DNA of 64,000 nt from Synaphobranchus kaupii (Eukaryota; Chordata; Actinopteri; Anguilliformes; Synaphobranchidae), in the NCBI GenBank assembly GCA_029718625.1, contig CM056380.1, positions 107,092,417 through 107,156,416 on the forward strand. Direction: 5' to 3'. This document shows positions 1 to 10,611 of the stretch, in pieces (position 1 is the first letter of the stretch; each line of letters starts with the position of its first letter). The notes beneath the pieces are model-generated. The model was not told where the DNA came from. It made no database searches and saw only the letters and a list, made by a program, of their open reading frames with translations. The translations under genes and the position numbers were made by a program.

Positions 1-1242
1 TCTTAATTGTTTTCAATCTCACTTCCCTATTTAACCCTCCGGCTGGCTGCTATTCAGCGCCAGTTCGTTAACGTTCTCCGTTTGTATCCTGGTCTTAGAA
101 TCCCTGTCCTGTGCCCTAAAGACTTCAGTTGGTTTGACTCTGTGCTTTAATGCTCTCAGCCTTCTGTTGTTGTTTATTAGCCCTGTCTGTTTGCGGTTTC
201 CCTGCCTGAACTTTGCCTGTCTTTATAACCATTTATCTACTGTGTCTGCCAGTCTGTAGCTGTGTGCCACTCCCTGTGTGTGTTGCGGTACCTCTGCCTC
301 CATCTGACGTTGCGCCCGCAGCTGGGTGTTCTGCCTTCCCATTCTACAGTGGTTCCTGTCCGGCCGTGGCTACCGCCATTGCTACGGTTACGGTTGCAGC
401 TTCCACTGTGGCCCTGCTGCCCCAACCGGGCCAACCTGAGCTCCGCTGCACTGCTCTACCTTGCCGTATCCAGTCATATCCCTTCCTCTGATTCCAGTCC
501 GTTTCCATTCCTGTTCCGGTCTGGAACATTCCAGTGTTCCAGTATTCCTGTTCCAGTTGGAACCGCTCCAGTCTCCTGTACCAAGTCCAGTTCCGGTTTG
601 GAACAACTCCATGTTCCCGTGATCCAGTTCCCGTTCAACGATCCAGTCCAGAGCCAGTCCAGTTCCGGTTTGGAACTCCAGTCTCCTGCACCAAGTCCAG
701 TTCCGGTTTGGAACAACTCCATGTTCCCGTGATCCAGTTCCCGTTCAGCGATCCAGTCCAGATCCAGTCCAGTTCCGGTTTTGTAACTCCAGCCTCCTGT
801 ACCAAGTCCAGTTCCGGTTTGGAACAACTCCATGTTCCCGTGATCCAGTTCCCGTTGGACTACCCAGTCCAGATCCAGTCCAGTTCCGGTTTGGAACTCC
901 AGCCTCCAGTACCAAGCCCAGTTCCGGTTTGGAACAGCTCAGTGTTCCGTTGATCCAGTTCCAGTAAACCGTTCCAGTTTCCTGTCCTGCCCAGTTCCGG
1001 TTGGAACTCCTGGGTTCCAGCTTCAGGTCCAGTTCCGGCTTGGAACATCCGGTGGCTGTTCAAGTCCAGCTCTGGCTTGAAGCAGATGCAAGTTCCGGAG
1101 AAATCCCTGTTCTTGCTATTATTGTTGTGTTTCATCTGTGTACGGCTTGGGACTACCCCAAGCCATATAAATAAATGACCTTTTCTGTCCCCCTGCCTCC
1201 TGGTCGTTGCATTTGGGTCCAGCCCGTATCAGGTTCGTGACA
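1..1242 (+). mobile_element. Partial 5' LTR of a Ty3/gypsy-like retrotransposon
   Basis: This stretch runs up to a terminal GTGACA at about 1237-1242, a usual 3' end for fish gypsy LTRs that begin TGTCAC. A TATAAATA/AATAAA motif lies at 1166-1175, as expected for an LTR promoter or polyadenylation signal. A gag-like reading frame starts 19 bases later. The 5' end of the LTR lies outside the window or was not recognised. The LTR contains the minisatellite listed separately. The assignment is inferred from position and ends; no second LTR was found. Confidence 0.5.
504..1080. repeat. Minisatellite in the LTR, unit about 110 bp built from CCAGTTCCGG blocks
   Basis: The phrase GGAACAACTCCATG recurs at about 600, 710 and 822, giving a period of 110-112 bp with three to four units. 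Each unit is made of shorter degenerate CCAGTTCCGGTTTGGAAC blocks. Long open frames on both strands here follow from the repeat and are not genes. Confidence 0.75.
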
Positions 1243-1260
1243 GAACGAACTGGCCAAAAT

Positions 1261-2061
1261 ATGGACCCAGCCGACCTGGAGCAGATTCGCCACGCCTTCT
1301 CCTGTCAAACCGCGGTCAGTGACCAACAGGGCCGCCGTTTGGACGACGTTTTGGAGGTGCTGAGGTGGCTTTCGGAGCAGGTCAATCAGCTGTCGCTCCA
1401 CCAGCCTCTTCCTCGGATCCCTGCGGGTCCGACCCCCGCAACGCTCGAAAAGCCTCCCGAGGTTCCGGCTCCCTCTCCGAGCCGGGAACCCAGAGTTCAA
1501 CACCCTGAATTATACCGCGGAGGTTTGGGAAAGTGCTGTGAATTCCTGATGAAGTGCGGCATCGTCTTCCGCATGCAGCCTACCTCCTTCGCCTCTGACC
1601 CATGCAAGATCGCTTTCGTGATGAGCAGCCTGGGAGGCAGTGCCTTGGAGTGGGCCACATCCGTGTGGGAGAGCCAATCTTCAGCCTGCTACAACTTCAA
1701 ACGCCATCTTCACCTCCGAGATGCGACGCGTCTTCGACCACCCAGTCTGTGGTCGAGACGCAACCCAGCGCCTTCTTCAGGTTCGGCAGGGCAGTCGCAG
1801 TGTGGCGGAGATGGCAATTCAGTTCCGTACCCTCGCTGCTGAGGCGGGATGGAACGACACCTCTCTTCAGGGGGCCTTTCACCAGGCCCTCAGCGAAGAG
1901 CTAAAAGATCAGCTGGCTACTCGGGAGGAATCCAACTCCCTTAACAGCCTCATCAGTTTGGCTATCGCCATAGACAACCGTCTCAGAACCTGGGCCCGTG
2001 AAGGAGGGAAGAATCCCTCACGTATTCCGTTCTCCACGCTTCCCAGTGTTCCACTCTCTTT
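1261..2061 (+). pseudogene. Ty3/gypsy gag remnant, frameshifted and 3'-truncated
   Basis: The frame opens with MDPADLEQIRHAF, followed by a helical segment, a proline-rich linker and a capsid-like region with ALEWATSVWES. Fish gypsy-family Gag proteins have this layout. Near 1690-1700 the reading frame shifts by one base; the second frame continues the capsid region (VAEMAIQFRTLAAEAGW, then FHQALSEELKDQLA) to about 2061. There the similarity stops, before any zinc knuckle, protease or reverse transcriptase. The element is therefore a dead fragment. Gag would form the retrotransposon particle. The family call rests on recalled similarity. Confidence 0.75.
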
Positions 2062-2982
2062 GGTGAGTGACTCATACAAACTCGAGTTAGTAAAAAGAGT
2101 CGAACCTCCCATCTCTATAACATATCCATAACGTTACACAAAACACTGGGTTATGGGAATTGAAGTCCATAGTAGACTATTATCAGCTTGAGCAATCACC
2201 TCTAATTGTTGGCTACATATCCCATTTGTGCTTTCATAACCTGGAACTTGTCGTGGCCATGAGATAAACCATTGCTACTGTTTGAAGTAGCGAGGGGGTG
2301 GGTCGATAATTCATACTATGTTTACGGGCGTTACATATCTTTCCGCATAAATTTAAGTCATTTTTCACCGTTGTTACAGCTTTTATTGACTAAGCTTTAC
2401 ATGGGAGAGGGATCAATTATGGTTGGGGGGGACAATTTGACTCTTTCCAAACATTGGGGGGGGGGGCACGTCCCCCTTGTCCCCCCATAATCCTACGCCC
2501 ATGTATAAACATAAAACACAAAACAGTTTTTTCCAAAACTTATAAACACTAGTCAAAAGATTAGTAGACATTTTGAATGCCAATTGCACACTGGTGTAAA
2601 AAAATGAAAGACACTATTACCATTATATTAGTAGGCATCAGTATTGTTTGAGTGTACTGACCAGCTCAAGTAATCTCTTTCAAAACAAGCGAAATGTGCT
2701 TATAATTTTGAAGAAAATATCTTTCTTTTTCCACATAAACTTAAAAGTTTTGTGAATTTGGTTCATGACACAAATTTTAGTGTGTAAACAATTGAGAAAT
2801 GTATTAACACGTGTAAATGTGTGCATCATGAATGCTTTTATAGCATGCTTAAGCTCACTGTCTTTTATCAGCATGGAGTCTGCATATGAAGACTATAATG
2901 GTCATTATTAACTCTGTCATATTGTGGTGCTATTTACTGCACAGAAACGGAAGGAGCTGATCAGCCTCTTCAGCCTGAAACT
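2062..2982. other. Spacer without recognisable genes
   Basis: AT-rich sequence with no supported coding exon. A G-run/C-run patch at 2430-2490 (ending near CCTACGCCC) resembles the patch at 22690-22765 and is probably a fragment of one dispersed repeat. Confidence 0.5.
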
Positions 2983-3049
2983 TAAGTACATTTCCTGTGT
3001 GAAACTCGTGGGCTAAAGGGCTAAAGAAATGGATATATTCCAACATACA

Positions 3050-3225
3050 GCACACACACACACGCACCAACATACACACAGACACATGCGCACGCACGCA
3101 CATACACACACATACACACACACACACACACCAACATACACACAGACACATGCGCATGCACGCATGCACACACATACGAACACACATGCATGTACGCACA
3201 CACACACACACACACACACACTGCA
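3050..3225. repeat. (CA)n-rich microsatellite, imperfect
   Basis: Alternating CA dinucleotides with CGCA and CATA interruptions. Cysteine/valine or threonine/histidine frames here are repeat artefacts. Confidence 0.9.
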
Positions 3226-3236
3226 CTGCACCGCAT

Positions 3237-3342
3237 CTCTGCTACAGGGGAAGTTACACAGATCTGTCTCTCACACACACACACACACACACTGCACCGC
3301 ACAAAATCTCTGCTACAGGGGAAGTTACACAGATCTGTCTCT

Positions 3343-3374
<32 letters not shown>

Positions 3375-3413
3375 CTCATCTCTGCTACAGGGGAAGTTAC
3401 ACAGATCTGTCTC
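3237..3413 (+). repeat. Three copies of a 36-bp motif separated by (CA)n
   Basis: The motif TCTGCTACAGGGGAAGTTAC, followed by ACAGATCTGTCTCTCAC, occurs at about 3237, 3308 and 3379. The last copy lies just before the ATG at 3437. It looks like a 5' leader segment amplified together with the CA tract. Confidence 0.85.
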
Positions 3414-3436
3414 TCACTCTCACACTCAAACTGAAA

Positions 3437-3473
3437 ATGTTTGTCCTGCTGGTGTCTATACTGCTGATCTCAG
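3437..3473 (+). CDS. Candidate signal-peptide exon, possibly exon 1 of the mpzl-like gene
   Basis: ATG begins MFVLLVSILLIS, a short hydrophobic stretch typical of a signal peptide start, and runs into a GTACAG donor at 3474. The exon ends in phase 1, as MPZ-family first exons do. Joining it to the Ig exon at 23914 would restore an open frame (LLIS-G-TFPATAIDV). The intron would be about 20 kb and would span most of the Penelope palindrome and many other insertions, so this link is speculative. The exon may instead belong to another immunoglobulin-superfamily gene or be a stray duplicate; it lies in DNA present only in the left arm. Confidence 0.35.
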
Positions 3474-3924
3474 GTACAGTGTACTTCAAATACATCTATT
3501 CGAAATATATATTTATAAAATACGTTGCTTATTGCTTATTTTGTATGGTTCATACCTCTTTGTGACCCTTGTCATCCGCAAAGCAACACATTTACTTGGT
3601 AGGCATTTTGTACATGTCTAAAGATAACATATTTCTCCAATCTCTCACACCAACAACCTGCATTTGCCTCATGCAAGAGGAATTGTTTGTGCCGTACTTG
3701 ATGCTCTGTTGAAGATACAGGCCATTCTGAAATTCTATCAGCTCCAGGTTGTTTTTGCACCCGGTGACTGCCCAGCATTGAGATTTAAAAGTTTTGGGAA
3801 CTGCTCCTGTGTATAATATATCTGCAGAGCGTTAATGGAATGCTTTTTAACATTGAATGCAATACATGCTGTAATGTACGTGTATTGGATTTTTTTTTTA
3901 AAGTGGAGATGCGGTGCAGTGTGT

Positions 3925-3931
3925 GTGTGTG

Positions 3932-4010
<79 letters not shown>

Positions 4011-4012
4011 AT
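3925..4012. repeat. (GT)n microsatellite
   Basis: A nearly uninterrupted run of GT dinucleotides of about 80 bases. The right arm holds only a short imperfect version at 11435-11495. Confidence 0.95.
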
Positions 4013-4139
4013 GCATGTGTATGTGTGTATGAAGACCCATTGATGTCAAAAATAACGAAACACATGCGCAGCAACGCCTGCTTTGATGCATGTGCAGCAC
4101 AGCAGCGCCTGACGTGTCATGTAATTTCCCCATTGACTT

Positions 4140-4850
4140 ATAACGGTCACGCGTGCACGCGTACGTTCACGCGTAATGACTGTTGCGCACCACTAATCGT
4201 ATTTATGAGACGGTCCAACAGTGTCAAAAATAACGAAACACATGCGCAGCAACGCGTGTGTGCCTGCGTGATTAACTTGGTAAATGTTGGTACGCGTGCG
4301 TGCGTGTGTCCGTTGTTACGTGCGCATTGTATTTCACGCGTGACAAGATGATGCGTACTGCACTCAAAGCGTGTACACGTTCGTCTGTCACTGTTAGAGA
4401 AATTTTGTCACGCGTTCACGTGTAATGACTGTTGCGCACCACTAATCGTATTTATGAGACGGTCCAACAGTGTCAAAAATAACGAAACACATGCGCAGCA
4501 TCCCGCGTACATGGCCGCGTACATGGACGCGTACATGGCCGCGTACATGGACTTATAACGGTCACGCGTTCACGTGTAATGACTGTTGCGCACCACTAAT
4601 CGTATTTATGAGACGGTCCAACAGTGTCAAAAATAACGAAACACATGCGCAGCATCCCGCGTACATGGCCGCGTACATGGACTTATAACGGTCACGCGTT
4701 CACGTGTAATGACTGTTGCGCACCACTAATCGTATTTATGAGACGGTCCAACAGTGTCAAAAATAACGAAACACATGCGCAGCATCCCGCGTACATGGCC
4801 GCGTACATGGACGCGTGCATGAACGCGTACATGAATTTTACCGACCTACC
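4140..4850. repeat. Tandem repeat of 120-150 bp units, left arm
   Basis: The block TGACTGTTGCGCACCACTAA recurs at about 4178, 4425, 4580 and 4700. Between units, the 12-bp motif CGCGTACATGGC/A varies in copy number. The same array, inverted, is at 10612-11330. It lies in the 3' part of the Penelope unit or in flanking DNA duplicated with it. Confidence 0.85.
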
Positions 4851-5161
4851 TTTCAAAATCTAATACTCCATGTAAAATATAGGGAAATATTTTCAGTCTC
4901 AACAGACTAATGTCCATATAGTCCTATGCTGGAATCACTGTAAACGTTAAATAGACATACATTTATAGTTTACATTAAAAATCTAACAAAAAAGATCATT
5001 TGTTTTATAATTGCCTTGAAGATCAAATGTTCCCATAGAACTAGGGCTGCAACTAGCTATTTTGATAATTAGAAGAAGTTTTGTAGTCCAAGGCAGCTCT
5101 ACAAAATTAAAAAGCCTTTATTGAATGGCTCACATTATTTAGAATATTAAAAAACCAACAT

Positions 5162-5189
5162 GTTTCGGCCTACATAGGGACTTCATCAG
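5162..5189 (-). ncRNA. Hammerhead-ribozyme-like core, left arm copy
   Basis: On the minus strand the sequence reads CTGATGA, a short stem-loop, then GAAAC, which is the conserved hammerhead core order. It is the mirror copy of the motif at 10264-10291. Penelope-like elements are known to carry such motifs in their terminal repeats. Stem II pairing has a mismatch, so self-cleavage is uncertain. Confidence 0.5.
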
Positions 5190-5340
5190 CTGGTGCTGAA
5201 AGAATGGAACAATATATAACATAGCCAGAAGGGGTCAGTCGAGATACAATCTATTAAATAGATCGTTATATAGATCATTATGTCAAATGAATAAACAATA
5301 TTACTTACAAAATAATGCATCAAACTAATACATAATGTAG

Positions 5341-5341
5341 G

Positions 5342-5405
<64 letters not shown>
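5341..5405. repeat. (TA)n microsatellite, left arm
   Basis: Uninterrupted TA dinucleotides, mirrored in the right arm at about 10050-10110. Confidence 0.95.
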
Positions 5406-5409
<4 letters not shown>

Positions 5410-5841
5410 AACAACTCAAAAAACTAAAAGGAAAAAATAAATACTGTAGCAACATAAGAAAACAAGTCAGATCAAATCAATAAGTCAAACATACTAGATT
5501 GATGTTAAACAGAAAATAATATAATATAAACAATATAATATAACCAATATAATATAAAAATATAATGTAAAAATAAAATAAAGAAAATATCAGGAAATGA
5601 GCAATGAACAATGGACAAAGTAATAAAGTAACCTACTTAACCTATAGAAATGACACCAAGTCTATGGAGTCATTTAGACCTGGGGGTGAGGTGGCCTGTA
5701 GCCTATCGATCCAGCGGCTCTCTTTTTGGTTTAATTTCTTCTGTCTATCTCCTCCCCTAGAGGTGGGGGGGACCATGTCAATGCCGATAGCTGTAAATAT
5801 AACTGAGGCACTTTGGTGAGCGTTTTTAAGATGTTTAGCCA

Positions 5842-6116
5842 GCGATGTATGATCGCTTCAGAGAACGTGGCTATACACATAATACTCTTAAAACAGCTCT
5901 ATCTAAAGCCGCTACTGTAGAACGCGACTCTCTCTTAACAAGAAAGATGCAGAAAGAGAAATCCGATAGGGTGTTTTTCTCCACCACATACAGCACTAAG
6001 GCCCTCGCTGTCGGCAACATAATTAAAAAGAATTGGAGCCTGATCCAATGTGATGATGCCTTGTCCAACATATTCCCTGACCCCCCTCTCTGTACATTTA
6101 GAAGAGCCCCCAATCT
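5842..6116 (+). pseudogene. Penelope-like element, segment between reverse transcriptase and endonuclease
   Basis: The frame reads from an inversion breakpoint (DRFRERGYTHNTLKTAL) through FFSTTYSTKAL, IIKKNWSLIQCDD and CTFRRAPNL. This matches the region that follows the reverse transcriptase and precedes the GIY-YIG domain in Penelope-like proteins. The catalytic reverse transcriptase motifs are absent, so the copy is 5'-truncated. The frame stops at 6116 where a DNA transposon is inserted and resumes at 9298, the shared CCCAATCT being the target duplication. It cannot give an active enzyme. Confidence 0.8.
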
Positions 6117-6590
6117 GAGAAGGGTCCATCTGCAGACCCGCAGACCTGGCCTCATTCGTGATCGGCCTCAATCGTGATCGGCCTCATTCGTGATTACAGG
6201 AAGTTCGCAAGTGCGCATGCGCTTACAAGACGAAGGGGGAAAAAACAGAAAGAGCAGCGTGCAGGTAAAGCTACACTGAAATAAAACAGTCGCTCGTAAT
6301 TAATGGAACCTTCTGAATTTCAAAAGCAATGGTATCTAGCCTACTGAGTGAAAGTTTGAGAGTTATTCAGCTGAAGTTCCCTCGGTTGCCAGTTAGTGAT
6401 AATATGCTAAAATGTACTCATTTTTATGTGAATGGTGCGTGTTGGCTCGGCTTCAGATTGTCGAAACAGCTATGAGCCATTAGTGTTAGCTATGACGTGT
6501 TACGTGCTTTATTGTTGTAATAAAAGAAAACAAAAAAGTCGCTAACACTTTGCAATAATGTTACATGAATTGAATTGTCTCTTAATAAAA

Positions 6591-8282
6591 ATGTAAATTA
6601 CTGACTCAAGTATCATTCTTTCTTACATATTACTCACGTAGCCTACACTCAAAAACCTTGTATAAGGGAGTATTGTGTTTGACAGCAAGCTAGAAGCATG
6701 CTTGATTGGCTAAAAAGCCACAATGGGGCATTTAGTTTAAAGCTGCAATGAATGAAAAAGGCAATACAACATTAACTATATGGATTAAGAGTGGGAAACA
6801 AGGGTGCATCAGATATGTTTAATGATATTAAATCCAGGCTAATGATCTGTATGACATATTTACAAGAGGTCCATTGATGACATAACTCAAATTCAACATT
6901 TGCTTTATCTTAATGGTTCCTTAATTTCCAGCCCTAGATCAGGATCATTGTAGGTCTCATCCCATAAAGACTGCCCACCAATAATGTAATGTAATAATCA
7001 CATTCTCTCAATTCGATTGAGTCGATTTTGGCCTTTTTTGTTAAACATCTCCATTCGTCTCAAAATATCGATTCAGTGGAGAAATGCAAATGAGCATAAA
7101 ATAGTTTTAAAAATTTGATCCAAGGCATTTGAAATAAGCTCATATACTGTACACATACCAATCAAAACAGTGTAATTACCCTGAATGGTGTGCCAGAAAA
7201 GCATGCATGGTATCAAGAGGTGATTTAAAACACTATGGGACAGATCCAAACAAACTCTGATAAACTATAACATTTTATGCATAGTTGTATGCTAAGGAAG
7301 AAAATTTGCTGATGAGGTCACCAGATAGCAGTCTGACACCGGGTCCTACTTCACAACCGGGACAGGCCGCTGATGGCCTCATGACACAGGTTCTCATTCC
7401 ACTGGGCATGGCCGCCAGCTTGAGCTGCTGCCCGGGGCCAGGGATGACGGGCAGCTGGCCCATCGTTTGGCCTTGGATGACCACCTTCAGGCCCTGGTTC
7501 GAGAGAGCTCCAATCAGGGCAACTATCTACAAACAAAATATCCTCCCTGTAGAATAAACCCCTCCGTCTCTGCATGTGCACAGAGCAAAATTTGGTGGGC
7601 GGGGCTTAGAATAGAGATTGGAGGGAGGAGAGCAAAAGGGAAGTCTTTTAGCCTTCTGTATTTTCAAACTTGCCTACTGCAGCTTTAATCCTATTTCCCC
7701 AATATTTTGCTTGTAGTGACTAAGGTTATTTAATTTATCCATATTGTTGCCATTTCACATAAAAAATTTGTAGCTAGATAGGCTATGCTAATGATCCAGT
7801 GTACTCATTCTGGTTTCATTATGGATCAAGCTATTTTCTCTTTTAGATAAATTTTGTTCATTGTATATTAAAAAAGTCTAATTTGCTCTATTCATTACTT
7901 TTTAAAAATTGTGGAAGAATGAATCCTATCCAGGATTGTTAAGGCCAGGGCTGGTGACTGAACACAAAAGGGACAATAGATAACAAGGGTAGTAGTGGAT
8001 CAAAAAGTTTTAGTTTATTTATAGCAGTCCTGTAACAGCAAGGACATGAATGATGAATATATGAATGATGGAAATAAGGTGGCTCTGGAGAGAGGTTGTT
8101 CGGCACACACTGAATGTGAGGCTGGAAAAAAGAGACACGAGAAATCGATACTCTACATCAGGAGTATGTTAAAATCAGCAATAGTTGTTCATCACTGGTA
8201 GAACAATAGCAGTCAGGCGGAAAGTTTGACAATAGAGGGTAGAACAGAGCCCTTGGTTTGACTACCAAAGACTGGCCTATCT
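6591..8282. other. Interior of the 3.2-kb transposon, no recognised gene
   Basis: No supported transposase or other protein was seen. A GC-rich patch at 7320-7530 gives open frames on both strands without recognisable domains; it may be a fragment of another retroelement. Confidence 0.5.
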
Positions 8283-8977
8283 GGTAACACTTTACAATAA
8301 GGTTACATGAATTAGCATTAACTAATGTAGTTGTTCATATGAATTAATGATGTACAAATATTATTGAAGTATTTTCAAACATTAACAAATGGTTTGAAAT
8401 GACAAACCATTAGTTAAATGTATTTGTCAACTGTTTATTAACAGTAGGCTACAATCCGTAATGTCTGCGCCGCGCTGTGTTTAGCTGAATAGTACAACAC
8501 GAGCTACTGACAACAACGTTTCGTCCTCGGTGGCTCATCCGAAGTTGATTCAGAAGCTGACATGATGTTTTCTAGCTAAGAAAATTATTAGCTAGCTAGA
8601 CCACGTATATACACGTCTGACCAAAACAACAGCAGCAGTAGTGAGGCGGAATTCGATTAAGATTGTAGCATTAACTAATGATAAATTAAGTCCATTATCA
8701 TGGGCTAAACTTAATTACCATTAGTTAGTTACCGGTTGACAAATTACATTACAGTCATTTAGCAGACGCTTTTATCCAAAGCGACATACAATAAGTGCAT
8801 ACAGAAACAAATACATTAGCTAAAGGTTTGTACTTTCAATAAGGGTACGAAATAATGAAAAGTTAATCGAATGCTTTGTTAATGGATTTGTACATCATTA
8901 ATTAATGTTAGCAACAACATAGCTACATTAGTTAATGTCAATTCATGTAGCCTAACATTATTGCAAAGTGTTACCGA
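8283..8977. mobile_element. MITE-like inverted repeat element, ends GGTAACACTTT
   Basis: GGTAACACTTTACAATAAGG at 8283 is the inverse of the sequence ending at 8977. The inner parts (TTAACTAATGTAG) also pair. A fragment of the same end lies at 6541-6583 in the other arm of the host transposon. No coding capacity. Confidence 0.6.
8741..8810 (+). repeat. SINE/LINE-type 3' tail fragment
   Basis: CATTTAGCAGACGCTTTTAT, followed by CCAAAGCGACATACAAT, is the conserved 3' tail seen in many fish SINEs and their partner LINEs. Related tails are at 30311-30350 and 53995-54020. Confidence 0.65.
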
Positions 8978-9297
8978 CTTTTTTTTCTTTAATTACAACA
9001 ATAAATCACGTAACACGTAATAGCTAACACTAATAGTTGATCACTAACTGGCAACCGAGCGAACTTCAGCTGAATAACTCTCAGACTTTCACTCAGTAGG
9101 CTAGATAGCATTGCTTTTGAAATTCAGAAGGTTCCATTAATTACGAGCGATTGTTTTATTTCAGTGTGGCTTTATGCTCTTTCTGTTTTTTTATCTTCGT
9201 CTTGTAAGCGCATGCGCACTTGCGAACTTCCTGTAATCACGAATGAGGCCGATCACGAATGAGGCCAGGTCTGCGGGTCTGCAGATGGATGCTATTG

Positions 9298-9815
9298 CCC
9301 AATCTCGGAGATAAATTAGTACGAAGCCATCTACCGGCTGATGTTAAATCCACATGGTTCAAGCCTCCTGCAGGAACTTATAGATGCGGTCACTGTAAAC
9401 AATGTGATGTGGTGGAGAGATCTAAAGGGTTCACCCACCCAGTAACTAAACAAACATATACATCTAACAGCTTCATTAATTGTCAAACTACTCATGTTAT
9501 TTATATACTGTCCTGCTCTAAATGTAATTCTTTTTATGTGGGTCGTACGAAACGCCGCTTACTTGATCGACTGGCTGATCACAAATATGCAATAAAAACA
9601 ATATGGATTACGCGATGGCTAAACATCTTAAAAACGCTCACCAAAGTGCCTCAGTTATATTTACAGCTATCGGCATTGACATGGTCCCCCCCACCTCTAG
9701 GGGAGGAGATAGACAGAAGAAATTAAACCAAAAAGAGAGCCGCTGGATCGATAGGCTACAGGCCACCTCACCCCCAGGTCTAAATGACTCCATAGACTTG
9801 GTGTCCTTTCTATAG
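9298..9815 (+). pseudogene. Penelope-like element, GIY-YIG endonuclease domain, frameshifted
   Basis: Following the target duplication the frame gives NLGDKLVRSHLPAD, a CGHCKQC cysteine motif, then VIYILSCSKCNSFYVGRT, the GIY-YIG signature. RRLLDRLADH carries the conserved arginine and histidine. A one-base frameshift near 9590 moves to MAKHLKNAHQ and on to KESRWIDRLQ, which supplies the likely catalytic glutamate, ending at a TAG at 9813. The domain nicks target DNA for retroelement insertion. The copy is dead through the frameshift and the insertion upstream. Confidence 0.85.
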
Positions 9816-10047
9816 GTTAAGTAGGTTACTTTATTACTTTGTCCATTGTTCATTGCTCATTTCCTGATATTTTCTTTATTTTATGTTTACATTATATTTT
9901 TATATTATATTGGTTATATTATATTGTTTATATTATATTATTTTCTGTTTAACATCAATCTAGTATGTTTGACTTATTGATTTGATCTGACTTGTTTTCT
10001 TATGTTGCTACAGTATTTATTTTTTCCTTTTAGTTTTTTGAGTTGTT

Positions 10048-10049
<2 letters not shown>

Positions 10050-10110
<61 letters not shown>
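10050..10110. repeat. (TA)n microsatellite, right arm
   Basis: Mirror of the tract at 5341-5405 within the palindrome. Confidence 0.95.
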
Positions 10111-10111
<1 letters not shown>

Positions 10112-10263
10112 CCTACATTATGTATTAGTTTGATGCATTATTTTGTAAGTAATATTGTTTATTCATTTGACATAATGATCTATATAACGATCTATTTAAT
10201 AGATTGTATCTCGACTGACCCCTTCTGGCTATGTTATATATTGTTCCATTCTTTCAGCACCAG

Positions 10264-10291
10264 CTGATGAAGTCCCTATGTAGGCCGAAAC
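10264..10291 (+). ncRNA. Hammerhead-ribozyme-like core, right arm copy
   Basis: CTGATGA is at 10264-10270 and GAAAC at 10287-10291, separated by a potential stem-loop. The flanking ACCA and TGGT could pair as stem I. It lies about 450 bases past the Penelope stop codon, in the 3' region, where a Penelope terminal repeat would be. Stem II is imperfect and no stem III is obvious, so this is a motif call, not proof of a working ribozyme. Confidence 0.55.
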
Positions 10292-10611
10292 ATGTTGGTT
10301 TTTTAATATTCTAAATAATGTGAGCCATTCAATAAAGGCTTTTTAATTTTGTAGAGCTGCCTTGGACTACAAAACTTCTTCTAATTATCAAAATAGCTAG
10401 TTGCAGCCCTAGTTCTATGGGAACATTTGATCTTCAAGGCAATTATAAAACAAATGATCTTTTTTGTTAGATTTTTAATGTAAACTATAAATGTATGTCT
10501 ATTTAACGTTTACAGTGATTCCAGCATAGGACTATATGGACATTAGTCTGTTGAGACTGAAAATATTTCCCTATATTTTACATGGAGTATTAGATTTTGA
10601 AAGGTAGGTCG

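Larger units (their letters stand above)
2983..5841 (-). repeat. Left inverted arm of the Penelope palindrome
   Basis: The outer edge starts at TAAGTACATTTCC, matching the complement of 11549-11561. The inner edge at 5841 is the complement of TGGCTAAACATC at 9616. In this arm the end of the Penelope frame reads on the minus strand. Extra DNA not present in the right arm (about 3060-4020) holds CA/GT tracts, a triplicated 36-bp motif and a signal-peptide-like exon. Confidence 0.85.
6117..9297. mobile_element. 3.2-kb DNA transposon with long inverted ends, 8-bp target duplication
   Basis: The 8-mer CCCAATCT flanks both sides (6109-6116 and 9298-9305), and removing the insert restores the Penelope reading frame. 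The ends are long inverted repeats: 6125 to about 6590 matches the complement of about 8930 to 9289, starting TCCATCTGCAGACCCGCAG. The outermost eight bases do not match between ends. An 8-bp duplication points to the hAT or P-type classes. No transposase frame was found inside, so it is non-autonomous. The interior holds a nested MITE and a SINE-type tail. Confidence 0.75.

Noticed and set aside
213..1135. Overlapping frames on both strands in the first kilobase
   Set aside because: Generated by the CCAGTTCCGG-type minisatellite in the LTR.
3029..3434. His/Thr-rich and Cys/Val-rich frames at 3.0-4.1 kb
   Set aside because: CA/GT microsatellite translations.
5604..5819. 71-residue frame found identically at 5604-5819 (+) and 9638-9853 (-)
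   Set aside because: It is antisense to the Penelope endonuclease tail, present in both palindrome arms.
7275..7557. GC-rich overlapping frames inside the 3.2-kb transposon as a transposase
   Set aside because: No DDE, zinc-finger or helix-turn-helix motif could be seen on either strand.
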